Positions 41,101 to 50,420 of a stretch of DNA of 64,000 bases are shown piece by piece (position 1 is the stretch's first letter; every line of letters begins with the position of its first letter). Below the pieces are notes generated by a model, which saw nothing but the letters and a program-made list of their open reading frames with translations, did no database searches and was not told where the DNA came from. The position numbers and the translations under genes are program-made. The stretch covers positions 310,001-374,000 of the forward strand of contig OZ243922.1 in NCBI GenBank assembly GCA_965213905.1, in the 5' to 3' direction. The stretch comes from SIRX01 sp965213905. Its GTDB lineage: Bacteria; Actinomycetota; Rubrobacteria; Rubrobacterales; Rubrobacteraceae.

Positions 41101-41409
41101 TCCCGGAGTATAACCTTTCGCCGGAACTCGGGTTTCGCATATCCGCCCGGACGCGCTCCAGAGGCGCTCCGGAGGCGCTCTTTTCGTACGTGCCGCAGGC
41201 TCGCCCACCCCGTGATTTTCGTCCACCCGCCGCAACTTCTCCCGTTCCGGTGCGTATTTAAGATTGCGGAGGTGCAATATGAGAGACGTGGACCCGGAAA
41301 ACCGGAGAAAATCGTGCGTTTAGAGACGCGGCTCGGAAGGGTAATATCAAGAGTAGTTTCTGAAATTGATTTTGGGTAAAATGTTTTTCAGGATTTTCAG
41401 GAGGACGAG

Positions 41410-42297
41410 ATGGTAGCGAAGACAGGGAAACAGCCGTTAGAAAACTCGAAGTCTGTGCGGGTAACCGACACCCCGGAGTTGCTGGCGAAGTATCTCGCCC
41501 ACATCGGGCAGGGCAACCTCCTGACGCACGGCGAGGAAATAGAACTCTCTGAAAAGGCCAAAGAGGGTGACAAGCGCGCCCGGCAGCGCCTGATCGAGAA
41601 AAACCTGCGGCTGGTGGTCAGCGTGGCGAAAAAGTACCGCGGGTATGGATTGCCGTTCGAGGATCTCATTCAAGAAGGCAACATCGGGCTTATGAAGGCC
41701 GTGGAGAAATTCGATCCCGACCGGGGTTTCCGATTTTCCACCTACGCGACGTGGTGGATCCGCCAGGCCGTTCAACGGGCGGTTGCCGATAAAGGGCGTA
41801 CCATTCGGGTTCCGGTCCACATGACCGAGAAGATCCGGAAAGTCAGCCGGGCTTACAACGAGCTTTCCCTGGAACGCGAGCACGAGCCCTCCGAGGAAGA
41901 AGTCGCCGAGCGTCTCGGGTGGAACCTGGACGAGGTGCGCCTTACCATGAACGCCATGCCGGACGCCACGAGCCTCGACCAGCCGGTCTCGACCGACGAG
42001 ACCTCCTCACAACTCGGAGACTTCATCGAGGACGAGAAAGTCTCCGACACGCCGAACACCGTGATGAAGGAACTCGAAACGGTGCAGCTCAAAGAAGCCA
42101 TCGAGCGGCTCCCGGAGCGCGCCCGCTACGTGCTGGTCCGCCGCTACGGCCTCGACGACCGGGATCCGGCCACCCTCGCGGAACTCGGCGACGAGTTGGA
42201 CATCTCCCGCGAGCGCGTCCGGCAACTGCAACGCGAGGCCGAGCGTATCCTGAAGGGCGGCGAGTACGGCCGCGTGCTACGCGACGCCGTCGCGTAG
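41410..42297 (+). CDS. RNA polymerase sigma-70 family factor, group 1/2 type without region 1.1
   Basis: The product is 295 aa. Region 1.2 starts at about residue 24 ('DTPELLAKYLAHIGQGNLLT'), region 2 contains 'NLRLVVSVAKKYRGYGLPFEDLIQEGNIGLMKAVEKFD' and 'FSTYATWWIRQA', and region 3 follows. Region 4.2 ends 'ISRERVRQLQREAERILKGG'. These are the sequences of primary-type sigmas reading TTGACA/TATAAT. It is shorter than the usual principal factor, so it may be the housekeeping SigA of this lineage or a group 2 paralogue. AGGAGG lies 5 nt before ATG. A TAAAAT element is about 35 nt upstream. Confidence 0.94.
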   Translation: MVAKTGKQPLENSKSVRVTDTPELLAKYLAHIGQGNLLTHGEEIELSEKAKEGDKRARQRLIEKNLRLVVSVAKKYRGYGLPFEDLIQEGNIGLMKAVEKFDPDRGFRFSTYATWWIRQAVQRAVADKGRTIRVPVHMTEKIRKVSRAYNELSLEREHEPSEEEVAERLGWNLDEVRLTMNAMPDATSLDQPVSTDETSSQLGDFIEDEKVSDTPNTVMKELETVQLKEAIERLPERARYVLVRRYGLDDRDPATLAELGDELDISRERVRQLQREAERILKGGEYGRVLRDAVA

Positions 42298-42315
42298 GAC
42301 AGTTCTCGTTTTCCC

Positions 42316-42345
42316 GAGCCGGGCTATGTGAGCCCGGCTCTTTTT
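42316..42345 (+). terminator. Strong rho-independent terminator of the sigma gene
   Basis: GAGCCGGGCT (42316-42325), 5-nt loop, AGCCCGGCTC (42331-42340) and TTTTT. A perfect 10-bp stem 18 nt after the stop codon. Confidence 0.95.
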
Positions 42346-42374
42346 ATCACCGCATCTGTTAGCCTTTAAAGGCT

Positions 42375-42998
42375 TTGAAGAATCCTCGAAGACTTATATT
42401 TTGGGCTTCTCTCTCCGCCTTTGCGGTCGTCTCCGCGGCGGCGGGTTTCGGGGTGCTCTACGGCCCGGACTCCTTGTTGCTGCGCGCCTCGCAATTCCGG
42501 GCGAACGAGACGTTGGACCGGTCAGGCAACCTGTTCTCGACCCTCGGGGGCATAGAGGTATCGGTGCTCACGTTTGGCGTGTTGGTGGCCTGGCTGTTCT
42601 TTACGTCCCGGCGGCTGCTCGCCGGGCGGCTGGTGGTGGCCTTGCTCGTCACGAGCCTCGTGGAGGTAGCCATGAAGTTCTGGCTGCCGCAGCCCCGAAT
42701 GCCGGAGGACGCCGCGCGCGTCACGGGTTTCTCGCCGGTGGTGGACGTGCCGTACTCTTACCCGTATCCCAGCGGGCACATGCTCCGCTCGGTCATAGTG
42801 CTCGGCGCGGTATACGTGCTCTGGAAAAACAAAATATCCCGGGCGCTGATAATAGTGGCGCTCGTCGGAATGGCCGTCAGCCGGGTATACCTCGGGGTAC
42901 ACTGGGCTTCGGACGTGATCGGGGGCGCCCTTCTGGGTCTCGCCGGCCTCGCCTGGGCTTTCGGCTACCGGAAGGAAGAAAGCAAGTTATGGAGGTAA
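42375..42998 (+). CDS. PAP2-family membrane phosphatase
   Basis: The 207-aa protein has about five or six helices and the three acid-phosphatase motifs: K-x6-R ('KFWLPQPRM'), 'YPYPSGHMLRS', and 'SRVYLGVHWASDVIGG'. It probably dephosphorylates a lipid phosphate such as phosphatidylglycerol phosphate or undecaprenyl pyrophosphate at the membrane. TTG 42375 begins the first hydrophobic segment. The end overlaps the next gene by 10 nt. Confidence 0.9.
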   Translation: MKNPRRLIFWASLSAFAVVSAAAGFGVLYGPDSLLLRASQFRANETLDRSGNLFSTLGGIEVSVLTFGVLVAWLFFTSRRLLAGRLVVALLVTSLVEVAMKFWLPQPRMPEDAARVTGFSPVVDVPYSYPYPSGHMLRSVIVLGAVYVLWKNKISRALIIVALVGMAVSRVYLGVHWASDVIGGALLGLAGLAWAFGYRKEESKLWR

Positions 42999-43747
42999 CC
43001 GTCGTCGGAACCGGGACGGTCGTGCCGCGCCTCTCCCGGCGCCAAAGTTGCGTCGTGGTGCGCGCCGGCGTGGAGAACCTGGTATTCGACCTGGGCTCCG
43101 GCGCCGTGCGCGGGATGCTCCACGCCGGCGTTGACCCGTTCGCAACGGACCGCATATTCTTTACCCACTTCCACCCCGACCACACGGTGGACGCGGTACC
43201 GCTCCTCTTCGCCATGAACTACGGCGCCGAAGAGCCCCGTACCCGTACCCTACGCGTAACCGGTCCCGAGCCTTTCGAAGACTTCTGGCGCCGAATCATG
43301 AACGTCTGGGGCGGGTGGATGGAAGGCGAATACCTTATTGAGGTTTCGGAACTTCCCCACGAATGCACCACTCCCCTCGAATTGCCCGGCGGCAAACTCT
43401 CTTGGGCTCCGGCGAAACATCGCCCTGAAAGCGTCGCTTACCGGTTGGAGTCCGGCGGCCACACGTTCGTCTACACCGGCGACACGGAGTATAGCGAGCC
43501 GGTAGTCGAGTTGGCGACCGGCGCCAACACGATGCTCGTAGAGTGTTCCTTCCCAGACGACAGTCCGGTGCCCGGGCATCTGACCCCGCAGGGCGTGGGC
43601 CGGGTCGCCTCGGAGGCCGGTGTTGGGCGCGTGGTGCTCACCCACGTTTACCCGGCGGCGGACAGGTTGGATCTCGTATCGGAAGTTGGTAAAGGTTATG
43701 GTGGCGAGGTGATCGTGGCCGAAGACGGCCTTACGTTCGAGGTGTAG
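42989..43747 (+). CDS. MBL-fold hydrolase, RNase Z-like
   Basis: The 252-aa metallo-beta-lactamase fold protein has 'VTVVGTGTVVPRLSRRQSC', the zinc motif THFHPDH at 59-65, 'YTGDTEYSE' and 'VLTHVYP'. These resemble the RNase Z/ElaC family and related hydrolases, but it lacks the long exosite insert of true RNase Z, so tRNA processing is unproven. ATG 42989 lies inside the end of the PAP2 gene; the longer upstream frame is only an antiphase reading of that gene. Its last 17 bp overlap the fur gene on the other strand. Confidence 0.9.
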   Translation: MEVTVVGTGTVVPRLSRRQSCVVVRAGVENLVFDLGSGAVRGMLHAGVDPFATDRIFFTHFHPDHTVDAVPLLFAMNYGAEEPRTRTLRVTGPEPFEDFWRRIMNVWGGWMEGEYLIEVSELPHECTTPLELPGGKLSWAPAKHRPESVAYRLESGGHTFVYTGDTEYSEPVVELATGANTMLVECSFPDDSPVPGHLTPQGVGRVASEAGVGRVVLTHVYPAADRLDLVSEVGKGYGGEVIVAEDGLTFEV

Positions 43748-44159
43748 AATCGCTTGCGCAGGCGGCGCAGCGGCCGTGCAGGGTAATTTCGTGCCAGCCC
43801 GTGACGAACCCGGTCTCGCGCTCGACCTGTAACGCCAGGTATTCCATTAGCTCTTCGTTGAACTCTATGACGTTGCCGCACTCTTCGCAGCGGGCGTGGT
43901 GGTGGACCCGCTCCGTCGCCAGCTCGTAGCGGGAGTAACCCTCGCCGAAGTCTTCTTTCCGGACGACGCCCAACTCCGTCAGCAAGTCCAACGTCCGGTA
44001 AACCGTCGAGAGACCCATATCCGGGTGCTCTTCTTTTACCCGGTCGTAGATCTCCTCCGCCGAAAGATGCCGCGCACCCTCCAACTCCCCGACGATCACC
44101 CGCCGCTGGTTGGTCAGCCGGTAGCCCCGGCTCTTTAGTATCTGCTCGAACTCCACCAT
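43731..44159 (-). CDS. Fur-family metalloregulator (1)
   Basis: The product is 142 aa. A winged helix ('LKSRGYRLTNQRRVIVGELEG', 'STVYRTLDLLTELGVV') is followed by the metal-binding half with 'HHHARCEECGNVIEF' and C-terminal 'CAACA', giving the two CxxC zinc pairs. It could sense Fe, Zn or peroxide; the sequence does not settle which. ATG 44159 was preferred over TTG 44195 because family sequence begins there. It follows the MMPL exporter gene by 39 nt and may be co-transcribed. Confidence 0.92.
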   Translation of the reverse strand: MVEFEQILKSRGYRLTNQRRVIVGELEGARHLSAEEIYDRVKEEHPDMGLSTVYRTLDLLTELGVVRKEDFGEGYSRYELATERVHHHARCEECGNVIEFNEELMEYLALQVERETGFVTGWHEITLHGRCAACASDSTPRT

Positions 44160-44198
44160 CCGGAATAGTTTATCCCGTCGGAGCACCAGGATCAAGAA

Positions 44199-46778
44199 TT
44201 ACTCTTGTTTGGGCGTGGCCTCTTCCCCACTCCCGAAGGTGCTCTTCCGGCCTCCGGGCCACCAGTTCCAGTCTCCCAGGATACGCATGGTAGCCGGGAC
44301 GAGCAGCACCCGGATGATCGAGGCGTCCACGAGCACGGCGACGGCGAGGCCCAGGCCCACGGCTTTGGTGATGATTATGCCGGTAAAGGCGAACGCCCCG
44401 GTCACGACGATTATGATGGCGGCGGCGGAGGTGATGATGCCGGCGGTCGAGACCAGCCCCTTCGCGACGCTGGCCGTGTTCGAGTCGCCGTTCTCGTAGG
44501 CCTCCCGGATGCGGGAGAGCAAGAAGACCTCGTAGTCCATAGACACCCCGAAAATGGTGCAGAACATCAGGATAGGGAGCGTAGCGTCCACGAAACCTAA
44601 GGGTGTGAAGTTCAGCAGGTTGGAGAGGTTTCCGTCCTGGAAAACGAACACCATCGCCCCGAAGCTCGCCGTCAGGCTCAGCATGTTGACCGCGACGGCT
44701 TTTAGCGGAATAAAGACGGACTTGAAGGTGTAGAGCAGCACCAGGTACGTCACCCCCAGGACAAACGCCGCGGCGTAGGGGGCTTTGCCGTAGACGCTTG
44801 AGATAAAGTCTTTCTGCCCGGCGGAGAGGCCGCCGACGAGAAAGCTGGTGTCCTCCGGCGGTTGTACGGAGCGCACCCGCTCGACGGTCTCGCGGGCGCC
44901 CTCGACGTAGGGGCTGGACTCGGTAACGGCCCGGACCAGTACGCGATCCCCGGCCACGAAGTTGTTTATGGCATCTTGCAAATCCCCGGATTCCCGGGCC
45001 TCCGGGAGTTGCAGGAAGTTGGCTACGCCCTGGGGCGTAACCTCACCGTTCGCCGAAACACCGGTTGGGAGGTCTGGGACCTGCTCGTCTATGCGGTTTT
45101 GGACTTCTTTCTCCACCTCGGATTTTATTTGCTCCCTGGCCCCGGCTTCTTCCAGGCGTTTCTCAACCTCCGGCACCACCCGGGACCGGACCTGTTCTTC
45201 GGCGTCGGGTGGCAGCGTGCCCAGGTTGGACTCCAACTGCGAGAGTTGCTCGTCCACCGCTTTGTTGACCTGTTCTTCTTTGAGCTGGTTGTACTGCTCT
45301 TCCACTAGCTCATCCGTCCGGCCCTGCGCTTCGGACTCGGCGTTCTCGCGGGCTTTAGAGACTTCCTTCGCGTATTCGCCGGCGGCGGTCCGGCCGATGG
45401 TGTAGATGCTTTCGACGCCCTGAACGCCGTTGGTGCCGGCCACCTTTTCACCGAGTTGTTTGGTGTCTTGCAGGCTCTCGGCGCTGAGCGGGTCTTCCGG
45501 TACGGTGGCGACGACCTCCATCGGGGTGAGGCTCGCGTAGTCGAAGTCTTCCTTGAGGATGTCGTCGCCGGCGCGGGACTCGTACTTATCCGGCAAGACG
45601 CTCGCCTCGGGGATGCCGATCTTCATGTGCGTAACCGGGTAGAGCAGGGCGGAGAGCATCACGCCGACTATCAGGATCACGAGTACCGGGTGGCGCATGA
45701 CCACCTGCGCGCTCCAGCCCCAGAACCCGGCCCCAACCGCACCCCGGTTCCGCCGCACGGCGAGCGCGTTTACCCGACGGCCGAGAACGCCCAAGACCGC
45801 CGGGAGCAGCGTCAGGGCGGCGGCGACCGAGACAAAGACCACCAGAACCCCCGCGACCCCGATAGACCGGATAAACATAAACGGGAAAAACAGCAGGCCG
45901 GAGAGCCCGATCAGGACCGCAAGCCCCGAGAAGAAGATAGACCTCCCCGCCGTTGCCACGGTCCTCGAAACCGACTCCGCCACGGGGTAGTTCTCCAACT
46001 CCTCGCGAAAACGGCTCACGGCAAAGAGCGCGTAGTCAATGCCGAGCCCGAGACCGAGCATGGTCGCGATGCTGAGCACGAAGACCGACATATCGTAGAC
46101 GCCCGCCAGAAAGTACAGCGAGGCCAGGGCCGTAAGAACGCTGACGCCCCCGATCAGGACCGGTATACCGGCCGCCACCAGCGTTCCGAAGGCGATCACC
46201 AATATAACCAGCGCCAGCGGAAAAGCGTACTTCTCGGCCCGCCGGATGTCCTCGTTGCTCGCGTTCGTGATGTCCAGGTAAACCGCCGGGGCCCCGGTCA
46301 CGTAGGTCGTCAACTCCTCGGAACGCACCTTCCGGCGAACCTCGTCAACCAGGGCTTGCGTCTCGTCTACGGAGACGTTGAACCCGACGACCGCGTAGGT
46401 CTTGCCGCCGTCTTCGGAGACGAAGCGCGGGTCTTTGGTGTCGGCGTAGGTGGTTACGAACCCGGTCTCCTCCATCTTCCGGAGCGGTTCGAGCGCCTGC
46501 TCCTCGGCCTTTTGGAACTCCTCGCTTTTGGCCGAGATGCCGTCGCCGTCGCTTTCGAACACGATGGTAAGGGTGGCCGGAGAAACGCCGAACTCTTCCA
46601 CCATGAGGTCTTGGACCCGCTCGGCCTCGGACCCGGACCCGTCGAAGCCGCCGCCTTTGAGCTGGCCGCCGAGCCGCGGCGCGAAGAACGCCGCCGTTAT
46701 CAGTACGATGGCCCAGAAACCCAGGACCGCCCACCGGTAACGGTAGGTAAGTTGTCCCAGGCGGCCGAACGGGTTCAC
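44199..46778 (-). CDS. MMPL/RND-family exporter with charged helical insert
   Basis: The product is 859 aa with two six-helix RND modules. Proton-relay motifs are 'LGLGIDYALFAVSRFREEL' and 'IFGVSMDYEVFLLSRIREAY'. The first periplasmic domain is short. The second carries a long Glu/Lys/Gln-rich segment at about 450-560 ('EEQYNQLKEEQVNKAVDEQLSQLE', 'PEVEKRLEEAGAREQI') predicted to be coiled coil. Actinobacterial MMPL proteins export lipids or siderophores. GTG 46778 begins the first helix. Upstream of a Fur gene on the same strand, hinting at a metal link (inference). Confidence 0.93.
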   Translation of the reverse strand: MNPFGRLGQLTYRYRWAVLGFWAIVLITAAFFAPRLGGQLKGGGFDGSGSEAERVQDLMVEEFGVSPATLTIVFESDGDGISAKSEEFQKAEEQALEPLRKMEETGFVTTYADTKDPRFVSEDGGKTYAVVGFNVSVDETQALVDEVRRKVRSEELTTYVTGAPAVYLDITNASNEDIRRAEKYAFPLALVILVIAFGTLVAAGIPVLIGGVSVLTALASLYFLAGVYDMSVFVLSIATMLGLGLGIDYALFAVSRFREELENYPVAESVSRTVATAGRSIFFSGLAVLIGLSGLLFFPFMFIRSIGVAGVLVVFVSVAAALTLLPAVLGVLGRRVNALAVRRNRGAVGAGFWGWSAQVVMRHPVLVILIVGVMLSALLYPVTHMKIGIPEASVLPDKYESRAGDDILKEDFDYASLTPMEVVATVPEDPLSAESLQDTKQLGEKVAGTNGVQGVESIYTIGRTAAGEYAKEVSKARENAESEAQGRTDELVEEQYNQLKEEQVNKAVDEQLSQLESNLGTLPPDAEEQVRSRVVPEVEKRLEEAGAREQIKSEVEKEVQNRIDEQVPDLPTGVSANGEVTPQGVANFLQLPEARESGDLQDAINNFVAGDRVLVRAVTESSPYVEGARETVERVRSVQPPEDTSFLVGGLSAGQKDFISSVYGKAPYAAAFVLGVTYLVLLYTFKSVFIPLKAVAVNMLSLTASFGAMVFVFQDGNLSNLLNFTPLGFVDATLPILMFCTIFGVSMDYEVFLLSRIREAYENGDSNTASVAKGLVSTAGIITSAAAIIIVVTGAFAFTGIIITKAVGLGLAVAVLVDASIIRVLLVPATMRILGDWNWWPGGRKSTFGSGEEATPKQE

Positions 46779-46879
46779 GAATACCTATCTTTGGCGGAGA
46801 CTTCTTTCATGTTTCTATAGTAACCGAGGTTCCGCGTGGGAATAGTATTTCGATTACACAACGCGCCCTGTAGAAGCCT

Positions 46880-48046
46880 CTACTCTTTCCGGGGTAGGGC
46901 GAGGGTGAGCAAAAGCCCCACCACCGGAAGAACCGCTATCGTTAGCAGCGTGAACTGGAGGCTGCGGAGGTCGGCCAGGTAGCCCAACACGGGAGCCCCG
47001 ACGCCCCCGAGCCCTATAGAAAGGCCCATCGTTATGCCGGCGGCGAGCCCTATGCGGCCCGGCAGGTATTCCTGGCCCATGACCACCGTTACACCGAACG
47101 TACCTATTGTCGCGGCGCCGATGAAAGCGAGCAGTACCATACCCGCTAGCGGGCCGGCGAGCGTGAAGCCGAAAATGAGCGGCGGCAAGAGGAGCATGGA
47201 CGCGCCGAGCACGGTCCGGCGCCCGAAGCGGTCGGCGAGCGGGCCCATAACCAGGGTTCCCACGGCCCCGGAGAAGAGCATGACGGCGAGCGCGGTGTTG
47301 CCCCGGGCCGTAGAAGTGCCCAGCACCTGGGCGTAGTAGGTCGCGACGAACGCCACCAGGCCAAAGTAGACGAACGACCGGAGGGTAACGACCCCGACCA
47401 TGATCGCGAAAGGTCCCCAATACTCCGGCGCCGCGACGGGCTCCTCGTCTTTGTCCCCTTCCGCGGCGGGCTGGAAGCCTATCATCCGGGGCATCTCGAT
47501 AAAGAGCACGGCGGCCATAAGGGCGGCGGGGATCGCCAAAAACAAAGTACCCGGCAGCCCGAAGAGCAGGACCAGCGGCGTGGTGAGTACCGGCCCCAGC
47601 GCGAACCCCGCGTTGCCCCCGACGGAGAAGAAGCTCATGCCCCGGGCGCGACCGGAGCCCGAAACGTAGTTTGCGAAGCGGGCCGCCTCCGGGTGAAAGG
47701 CGGCGACCCCGATGCCGCTGAACACCACGCACAGCAGTATTAGCGGGTAGCTCGGGGCCACGCCGACGAGCGCGATGCCGACCCCGGCCAATAACAAACC
47801 CAGCGGCATCAAGACCGGCAACGGACGGTTGTCGGAGAAGACCCCGAACAACGGCTGCACGATAGAAGAGCTCACCGTTGCGGCCGTCACGAGCGCCCCG
47901 ACGGCCGCCAGCGACAACCCGCGCTCGGCGACCAGGAAAGGTATTAGCGCGGCGACCGCGCCCTGGTTTACATCGGTAAAGAGGTGGCCGGCCGAAAGCG
48001 AACCCATCGCCCGCCGGTCCACGCCTTTGGCAGAGAACTCACCCAA
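46880..48046 (-). CDS. MFS transporter, fosmidomycin-resistance-like
   Basis: The 388-aa protein has 12 helices in two six-helix halves separated by a charged loop at about 205-220. 'SAGHLFTDVNQGAVAALIPFLV', 'GVAAFHPEAARFAN' and 'GMSFFSVGGNAGFALGP' match the Fsr subgroup of drug/metabolite exporters. Natural substrate unknown. TTG 48046 start. It stands between sppA and the MMPL gene, all three on the minus strand. Confidence 0.92.
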   Translation of the reverse strand: MGEFSAKGVDRRAMGSLSAGHLFTDVNQGAVAALIPFLVAERGLSLAAVGALVTAATVSSSIVQPLFGVFSDNRPLPVLMPLGLLLAGVGIALVGVAPSYPLILLCVVFSGIGVAAFHPEAARFANYVSGSGRARGMSFFSVGGNAGFALGPVLTTPLVLLFGLPGTLFLAIPAALMAAVLFIEMPRMIGFQPAAEGDKDEEPVAAPEYWGPFAIMVGVVTLRSFVYFGLVAFVATYYAQVLGTSTARGNTALAVMLFSGAVGTLVMGPLADRFGRRTVLGASMLLLPPLIFGFTLAGPLAGMVLLAFIGAATIGTFGVTVVMGQEYLPGRIGLAAGITMGLSIGLGGVGAPVLGYLADLRSLQFTLLTIAVLPVVGLLLTLALPRKE

Positions 48047-48089
48047 TAGTCTTCTTTCGCCGGGTCGCCATCATCGCGGGGCGATACTA

Positions 48090-49781
48090 TCAGTCATCCG
48101 AGAGCGTGTAGGGTGCTAGCGCCAAAACGTTGGGCGACCGGAGCTCCGCGAGCGGGCCGGTCGGGTTCCCGAGCAACTCCCGCAGCGTTTCCACCGGATC
48201 TCCGGGCGCGGGACGGCCGCCGCGGGGAGGCGCTATCTCGACGGGCGTCTCCAGGCCGCCGGCTTTGATGCCGGCGAGCCCCCGCGCTTTGTTCAGGGCC
48301 GTCCGCCATCCGCCGACCTCGTCTATCAGCCCGTTCTCCAGGGCTTCGCTCCCGGTCCAGACGCGGCCACCCGCAAGGCCTTCCAGGCGCGCGGGGTCGA
48401 GGCCTCGGCCCCGCACGACGCGATCTTTGAACTCGCCGTATATTTTGCTGACCTGATCTCCTATGACTTCTCGCTCGTCGTCGGAGGGTGGAACCCGCAG
48501 GTCGAAGAAGTTGGCGCGGGCGCCGCGCCCGAGGGCGGCCGGGTTTATGCGGAGTTTTTCATAGAGGGCGTCCGCCACGGGCCGCAAGGAGATCACACCT
48601 ATAGACCCGGTGACGGTGTTTGCGCGGGCGACGACGTGGCCCGCCGACGCCGACACGTAGTAGCCGCCGGAGGCGGCGGCGTTGCCCATGAGCACCACTA
48701 CGGGCTTTTTTTCGTTTACGCGCTGAACTTCACGCCAGATGAGGTCGGAGGCCAGCGAATCCCCTCCCCGCGAGTCCACGTAGAAGAGGATAGAGGCGAC
48801 TTTCCGGTTTCCCTCCGCCAGGCGCAGCGCGGCGACCACCGACTCACTCCCGGCCTGCTCTTCGCCCAGGAGCGGCAGCGGAACCGGCAGCTTCCGGCTC
48901 TTTCCCCGCACGATTGCCCCGGACAAAGTCACCAAACCAACCCGCCGCCCCGGACGCCCACGATACGGCGTCTTCAACGTCTTTCGGGCCGCCTCCCACT
49001 CCGAGGTTCTCGCCTTCCGTTCACCATCCCCGAGCCTCGCGGGGAGCTCGTCCTCGTAGCATGCCCCGTCAACCAGGCCCTCCTCCCGCGCCTCGGAACC
49101 GCTGTAAGGGGCTTTGTCTATCTTCTTCCGCGCCTCCTCTGCGGTGATCTCCCTCCCTTCAGCCACGGCTTCTATGAACTCTGCGTATCGCCGGTCCAGG
49201 AGGCGTCCGGCCTGCTCGCGGGCCTCGTCGGAGAAATCTTGCCTCGTGAAGGTATCGTAGGCGGATTTGTAAGGTGACACGGCGAAGACCTCGGCTTCGA
49301 CGCCGACGGCCTCCAGCGCATCCTTGAAAAAAGATATTCGGGTTCGGATGCCGGTCGGGGCCACCGTGGCCAAGGGGGTCACCAGGATCTCGTCCGCCGC
49401 GCACGCCAGGTAGTACGAACGGGTGTCGGGTTCGATGAGGTAGGCGACGACCCGCCCGCCGCGGCCCCGGAAGTCCGAGATCTCACGGCGCAACTCTTCG
49501 AGCGACGCCCAGCCGGCGTCCAGGTTCTGTATTCGGAGCACCACCCCCCGCACCCGGTCGTCGCCGGAGATGCGACCCAACCTCCGGCGCACCTCGCTGA
49601 GGCTGAGCGGCGCGGGGGCCGGCGCCAAACGCCGGCGGAGAAAACCCACTTTGCTATCAAACTCCGGCAGCCCACCGGACACTTCGAACACGATAAAATC
49701 CGGCGGGCTCTTGAACAAACGAATGTACAAGTTTCGGAGCGAGCGCCAAAAGTTGGTTATCAAGTAGAAGATAAAAGCCAC
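48090..49781 (-). CDS. sppA: Signal peptide peptidase SppA, long form
   Basis: The 563-aa, two-domain (67K-type) serine protease has the catalytic Lys in the N-terminal half ('SPYKSAYDTF') and the Ser nucleophile in the C-terminal half ('MGNAAASGGYYVSA'). Further family motifs are 'SILFYVDSRGGDSLASDLI' and 'TVTGSIGV'. A hydrophobic stretch at the N-terminus is weak, so membrane attachment is uncertain. It degrades signal peptides left after secretion. GTG 49781 start. Divergent from the second fur gene across an AT-rich gap. Confidence 0.93.
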   Translation of the reverse strand: MAFIFYLITNFWRSLRNLYIRLFKSPPDFIVFEVSGGLPEFDSKVGFLRRRLAPAPAPLSLSEVRRRLGRISGDDRVRGVVLRIQNLDAGWASLEELRREISDFRGRGGRVVAYLIEPDTRSYYLACAADEILVTPLATVAPTGIRTRISFFKDALEAVGVEAEVFAVSPYKSAYDTFTRQDFSDEAREQAGRLLDRRYAEFIEAVAEGREITAEEARKKIDKAPYSGSEAREEGLVDGACYEDELPARLGDGERKARTSEWEAARKTLKTPYRGRPGRRVGLVTLSGAIVRGKSRKLPVPLPLLGEEQAGSESVVAALRLAEGNRKVASILFYVDSRGGDSLASDLIWREVQRVNEKKPVVVLMGNAAASGGYYVSASAGHVVARANTVTGSIGVISLRPVADALYEKLRINPAALGRGARANFFDLRVPPSDDEREVIGDQVSKIYGEFKDRVVRGRGLDPARLEGLAGGRVWTGSEALENGLIDEVGGWRTALNKARGLAGIKAGGLETPVEIAPPRGGRPAPGDPVETLRELLGNPTGPLAELRSPNVLALAPYTLSDD

Positions 49782-49874
49782 GGTGCCACTATCTTATACT
49801 CCAACGCAACTGAAAAACTGTATGATAAACTCAAAATCAGGAACGATTATTGATCAGGAGATATCAAGAGCACG
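49782..49874. promoter_or_regulatory. AT-rich divergent promoter region of sppA and fur-family gene
   Basis: This 93-bp gap is notably AT-rich and contains TGATAAACTCAAAATCA, which has TGAT/ATCA arms around 9 nt, and a later TGATCAGGAGATATCA. Fur-family genes often carry their own operator, so autoregulation here is plausible but unproven. Confidence 0.3.
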
Positions 49875-50306
49875 ATGGCGAAAGGAATCGAATCGGACAT
49901 CCGGGAGAAGTTGCGGAGGTCGGGCTACACGCTGACCTCGCAGCGGAAGGCCGTACTCGAAGCCCTAAAAGAGGCGCAGGGCCATCCTTCGGCGGAGGAC
50001 GTGTACCTGTCGGTCAAGAAAAAGAACCCTCGGGTGGCACTCGGCACGGTGTATCAGGCGCTCTCGGTGCTGGAGGAGATCGGGATTATTAGCTCCAAGA
50101 ATTGGGCGGAGACCCCGACCCGCTACGACACGAATACGGAGCCGCACCTGGACATTCGGTGTAGCCGCTGTGGGGGGGTGGATGAGATCCCCGGTGTGGA
50201 GTTGGAAAACCTGGAGGCCCAACTCCGGGAGAACACGCCTTACGAAGTGCGGCGCATGACGGTTGTGACCGAAGGTTTTTGCCCTTCCTGCAAGAGAAGC
50301 GACTAA
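49875..50306 (+). CDS. Fur-family metalloregulator (2), PerR/Zur-like
   Basis: The product is 143 aa. A winged helix ('LRRSGYTLTSQRKAVLEAL', 'ALGTVYQALSVLEEIGII') is followed by 'PHLDIRCSRCGGVDEIPG' and the C-terminal 'CPSCKR', two CxxC pairs for structural zinc. It differs clearly from the other Fur protein at 43.7 kb. The short His-poor metal region resembles PerR-type members, but peroxide sensing is not shown. Good AAGAG/AGGAG sequences precede ATG. Confidence 0.92.
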   Translation: MAKGIESDIREKLRRSGYTLTSQRKAVLEALKEAQGHPSAEDVYLSVKKKNPRVALGTVYQALSVLEEIGIISSKNWAETPTRYDTNTEPHLDIRCSRCGGVDEIPGVELENLEAQLRENTPYEVRRMTVVTEGFCPSCKRSD

Positions 50307-50420
50307 ACCGGGACGCATTCAAACCTTCGACCGCCAAAACTTCTGTAGTTGATCCTGCAAGCTATACCAGAGGAAGAGGCGTAGAATCTACGGTGAGGTC
50401 TCAACCTGGAGGATAAAGGT

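Noticed and set aside
42401..42988. N-terminal extension of the MBL hydrolase
   Set aside because: This stretch is only the PAP2 gene read in another frame; the MBL family sequence begins at ATG 42989.
45456..46820. 454-codon open frame on the plus strand
   Set aside because: Antisense shadow of the MMPL exporter; rich in His/Arg/Asp/Gln with no domain.
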